Below, in pieces: positions 61,563-64,000 of a stretch of DNA of 64,000 nucleotides. The stretch comes from Paramecium tetraurelia (Eukaryota > Ciliophora > Oligohymenophorea > Peniculida > Parameciidae): assembly GCF_000165425.1 (NCBI RefSeq), contig NW_001799544.1, forward strand, positions 124,001 through 188,000, in the 5' to 3' direction. The notes beneath the pieces are model-generated. The model was not told the DNA's origin. It saw only the letters and a program-made list of their open reading frames with translations, and searched no databases. A program made the translations under genes and the position numbers. Position 1 is the stretch's first letter. Each line of letters begins with the position of its first letter.

Positions 61563-63546
61563 ATGAATTATTAATAAATAGAAGGCGCTCAAGAAATTGA
61601 GGAATTCAATTTTGTTTAAGCAAAGAAAAAAATAAAGAAGCCAAAAAAAGTAATAGCATAGCCTCAAAGTGACATAACCTTTACCTGTACAGTCTTCTGA
61701 CACTGTAGGTCCTGATGCTGCAAAACCATAATAAACACTATTGGATATTATTTTGGACAACTTGCCTTAGAGTGAGTTATATGAGCGATCATTAATGCAC
61801 AGAGAAAACATAAACATTGTATTATCTGCATTTAAGTCCCACATAATTATAACTGTGTCAACAGATGGACATATTAAGATGTGGAGAAAAGTGTTTAGAT
61901 TGGTTGAATTCATAAAGCATTTTAGAGCACACACAGGAATAGTCACTTGTGCAACGTTGTCTGATGGACATGACAAGATGGCAAGTGTGTCTCCTGCTGA
62001 TCGAACAATCAAGATTTTTGATATTTTGAATTAGGATTTATTGGATATGATTAAGCTTCCATTCCAACCATACGGGTGTGAGTTTGTGGATACAGCGGAT
62101 GTACAATAATAGTTATTATTAATCAGTGATGGTAATAGTGGAGATATTTATGTTACTGAAAGTGGTAAAATATTGAGAATGGTAAAAATACATAATCAAC
62201 CTGTTAAACAATTGAAGTATTTGTCTAATTTTCAATTCATGTTAACTATCGATACAACTGGTAGAATGGAAGTCTGGGATCCCATTACTTAGGACTTTCC
62301 AAAATAAGCATATGCAAAACCCCAATTCAAAATTACTTACTCAAGCAAAGTAGGCACTGATTTATACGAATTGATGTAGCATAAATTACAATGTTTTGGA
62401 TTGTGTGTGAGTAACAAGCAGAACCTTATTGTATTGTATGTTTCTGACAAGAAATTAAGAGTATTTAATATTTAAACGGGTAAGATAATTCTTGTAATGG
62501 ATGAATCAATCGAAGCTATTACAAGTAGATAAAACGACCAAGCAAATTATCCCATTTTACACATTGAATAATAAGATTTTGAAAGAAGACTATTAATTGA
62601 GAAAGACATAGATAAACAACCTGAGTAGTTAAAATAAATTACTATGTGCTTTGATGAAACTGATTCAATATTGATATATCCTACTTTTATTGGAATCAAG
62701 TTCATCCACATCAAGACAGGGGAACTTGTAAAGCTTTTAGGGAAGATGGAAAGTAGTTCAAGATTCATGAGAGTTGCATTGTATTAAGGACCTGCCATGA
62801 AGAATACTTAAAATGAATAGTCTCATAGTTCATTAAACAGAAAAGAAACTGATCCATCTTTGTATATTAGTGCTCATAAATCAAACAAATTTTATGTGTT
62901 CTCTCGTAGAATCCCTGAAGATCTGGCAGATAAACCATGGGCAGTAGCTAGAGATGTATTGAATGAACCTTTGAATATGATTCAGCAAAGCATTAGTGTG
63001 ATGTCTGACAATAAAAATAAAGTACATTTTAATTAAATTATTAGACTTTGTCTGGATGTTAAGCCATTATTCAAACAACATTTGGTGAAATCTACATCAA
63101 TCTATTTCCAAATGAAACACCTAAAACAGTTGAAAACTTTATTCAACACTCTAAAAATGGGTATTATGATGGCTTGATCTTCCATCGAGTTTAATAAGGG
63201 TTTATGATCCAAACTGGTTGTCCTAAGGGAAATGGAACAGGAGGAGAGTCCATTTGGGGAGGAGAATTCCAGGATGAATTCCATCCAGAATTAAGACATG
63301 ACAAACCATTCACAGTTAGTATGGCTAATGCAGGTCCAAATACTAATACAAGTTAATTTTTCATAACTGTTTGTCCTACTCCTTGGTTGGATGATAAAGT
63401 ATGAAATTATTTTAATGTCTTAGCATACAATTTTTGGCAGAGTGTATAAAGGAATGAATATTGTAGTTTAGATTAGTGAAGTGGAAACTGATGATTTCGA
63501 TAAACCTCTTAATGATATCAAAATTATAGCAATTAAGATTTTATGA
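61563..63546 (+). CDS. PPWD1: WD40 plus cyclophilin peptidyl-prolyl isomerase (PPWD1)
   Basis: Spliced length about 630 aa, as in the family. Introns: a candidate 43-nt one near the N-terminus (ends CAG), 23 nt and 25 nt. The WD40 part starts [20 protein letters not shown], with [38 protein letters not shown] and [17 protein letters not shown]. The C-terminal cyclophilin has [80 protein letters not shown] and [10 protein letters not shown]. Catalytic and binding residues of cyclophilin A (FHR, QFFIT) are present. PPWD1 is a nuclear spliceosome-associated isomerase. Confidence 0.96.
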
Positions 63547-63651
63547 ATGTGATTTATTTACAATAATACAAAATAATAATTTATTTCAAAATTCATTAAA
63601 GAAAATTAAATTATATATTTTAGTTAATAAAAATTAATTATAATTATCAAA

Positions 63652-64000
63652 ATGTTCAATACTATTGGTAAGCGTTGGTTGTATATTTGATATGATTTAG
63701 AAATAATCAGCAAATTCCCTCTCACACAATACTCAGAGACACAATTGAAGTAAGCAGTCTTAAGAGATAATTCTTGTTTCGTTTAGAACTTAGATCATTT
63801 TTTTGGGAGGAAAGAATCTTTTAAAGATTGTAAGATATGCAGTTTTATGCATATGATCAAGTCAATCATTAGATATAATTATAATATGAGAAGGATGACC
63901 TTCATATTTTGTTCATCTATGCAAATTAGTTCTGAGATAAAATTTTTTTTCTCTTTCTGATATCATATGTGATAAGGAGGATTAGGAAGAGGAAACGGAA
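63652..64000 (+). CDS. 5' part of an unrecognised gene (runs off the window)
   Basis: Start MFNTI followed by a 32-nt GT...TAG intron gives MFNTIEIISKFPLTQYSETQ, LKQAVLRDNSCFVQNLDHFF and GRKESFKD. A further 32-nt intron ending AAG would give FNHQIQLQYEKDDLHILFIY, which is more coding-like than reading through. The window ends inside the gene (KEDQEEETE in the last codons, if the frame holds). No family recognised. Confidence 0.5.

Overview
This window looks like macronuclear DNA of a Paramecium-type ciliate. Every recognisable protein can be read only if TAA and TAG are glutamine and TGA is the single stop. The DNA is strongly AT-rich, genes are packed on both strands with gaps often under 150 bp, and nearly all introns are 17 to 36 nt and begin with GT(A). 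I see no prokaryotic, viral or plasmid features, no rRNA or tRNA gene, and no CRISPR array. Gene limits below were obtained by hand translation with the ciliate code and hand splicing. For most genes the spliced length is a whole number of codons.

Layout. 0-9.5 kb: end of a coiled-coil gene, a myristoylated-type AGC kinase, an importin-beta-family receptor, a PTB/hnRNP-L-like RNA-binding protein, a calcyphosin, a decayed-looking stretch and an unknown protein. 10-17 kb: a large ankyrin-PH-AGC kinase, SRP19, two coiled-coil/unknown genes and the complex I subunit NDUFS8. 17-23 kb: a giant multi-pass membrane protein with a PAS-like region, then a sparse region with an interrupted reading frame. 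23-33 kb: a MYST acetyltransferase, a MORN-repeat protein, a Mei2-like RNA-binding protein, CFAP45 and several unrecognised genes. 33-40 kb: an EamA-type transporter, a GH38 alpha-mannosidase-like protein, a p24/TMED cargo receptor, SSNA1, an unknown gene and a Rab GTPase. 40-51 kb: a CK1 kinase, a long coiled-coil protein, an Aurora-like kinase, a small HTH-like gene, a MIR-domain protein and a >1000-residue LRR protein. 51-64 kb: a p32/MAM33-like protein, a coiled-coil/EF-hand/B-box protein, a SUMO protease, a 1100-residue coiled-coil protein, an EF-hand protein, PPWD1 and a truncated gene at the right edge.

Functional themes are ciliary/basal body (CFAP45, SSNA1, MORN, calcyphosin, long coiled-coil proteins), signalling (four kinases, Rab, EF-hands), secretory pathway (SRP19, p24, GH38), nuclear transport and chromatin (importin, SUMO protease, MYST). 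Neighbouring genes are not obviously co-functional, as is usual for a eukaryote.

The most interesting signal is in splicing. About twenty introns end in AAG (a few in GAG) instead of the expected TAG/CAG. Several are fixed by strongly conserved protein sequence (NDUFS8, SRP19, CK1, AGC kinases, SUMO protease). There are also candidate introns of only 17-20 nt. Other items of note are an AGC kinase that joins ankyrin repeats and a PH domain, a GH38 protein with altered catalytic residues, a Rab with a degraded guanine-specificity motif, and two convergent genes whose stop codons abut with no base between them.
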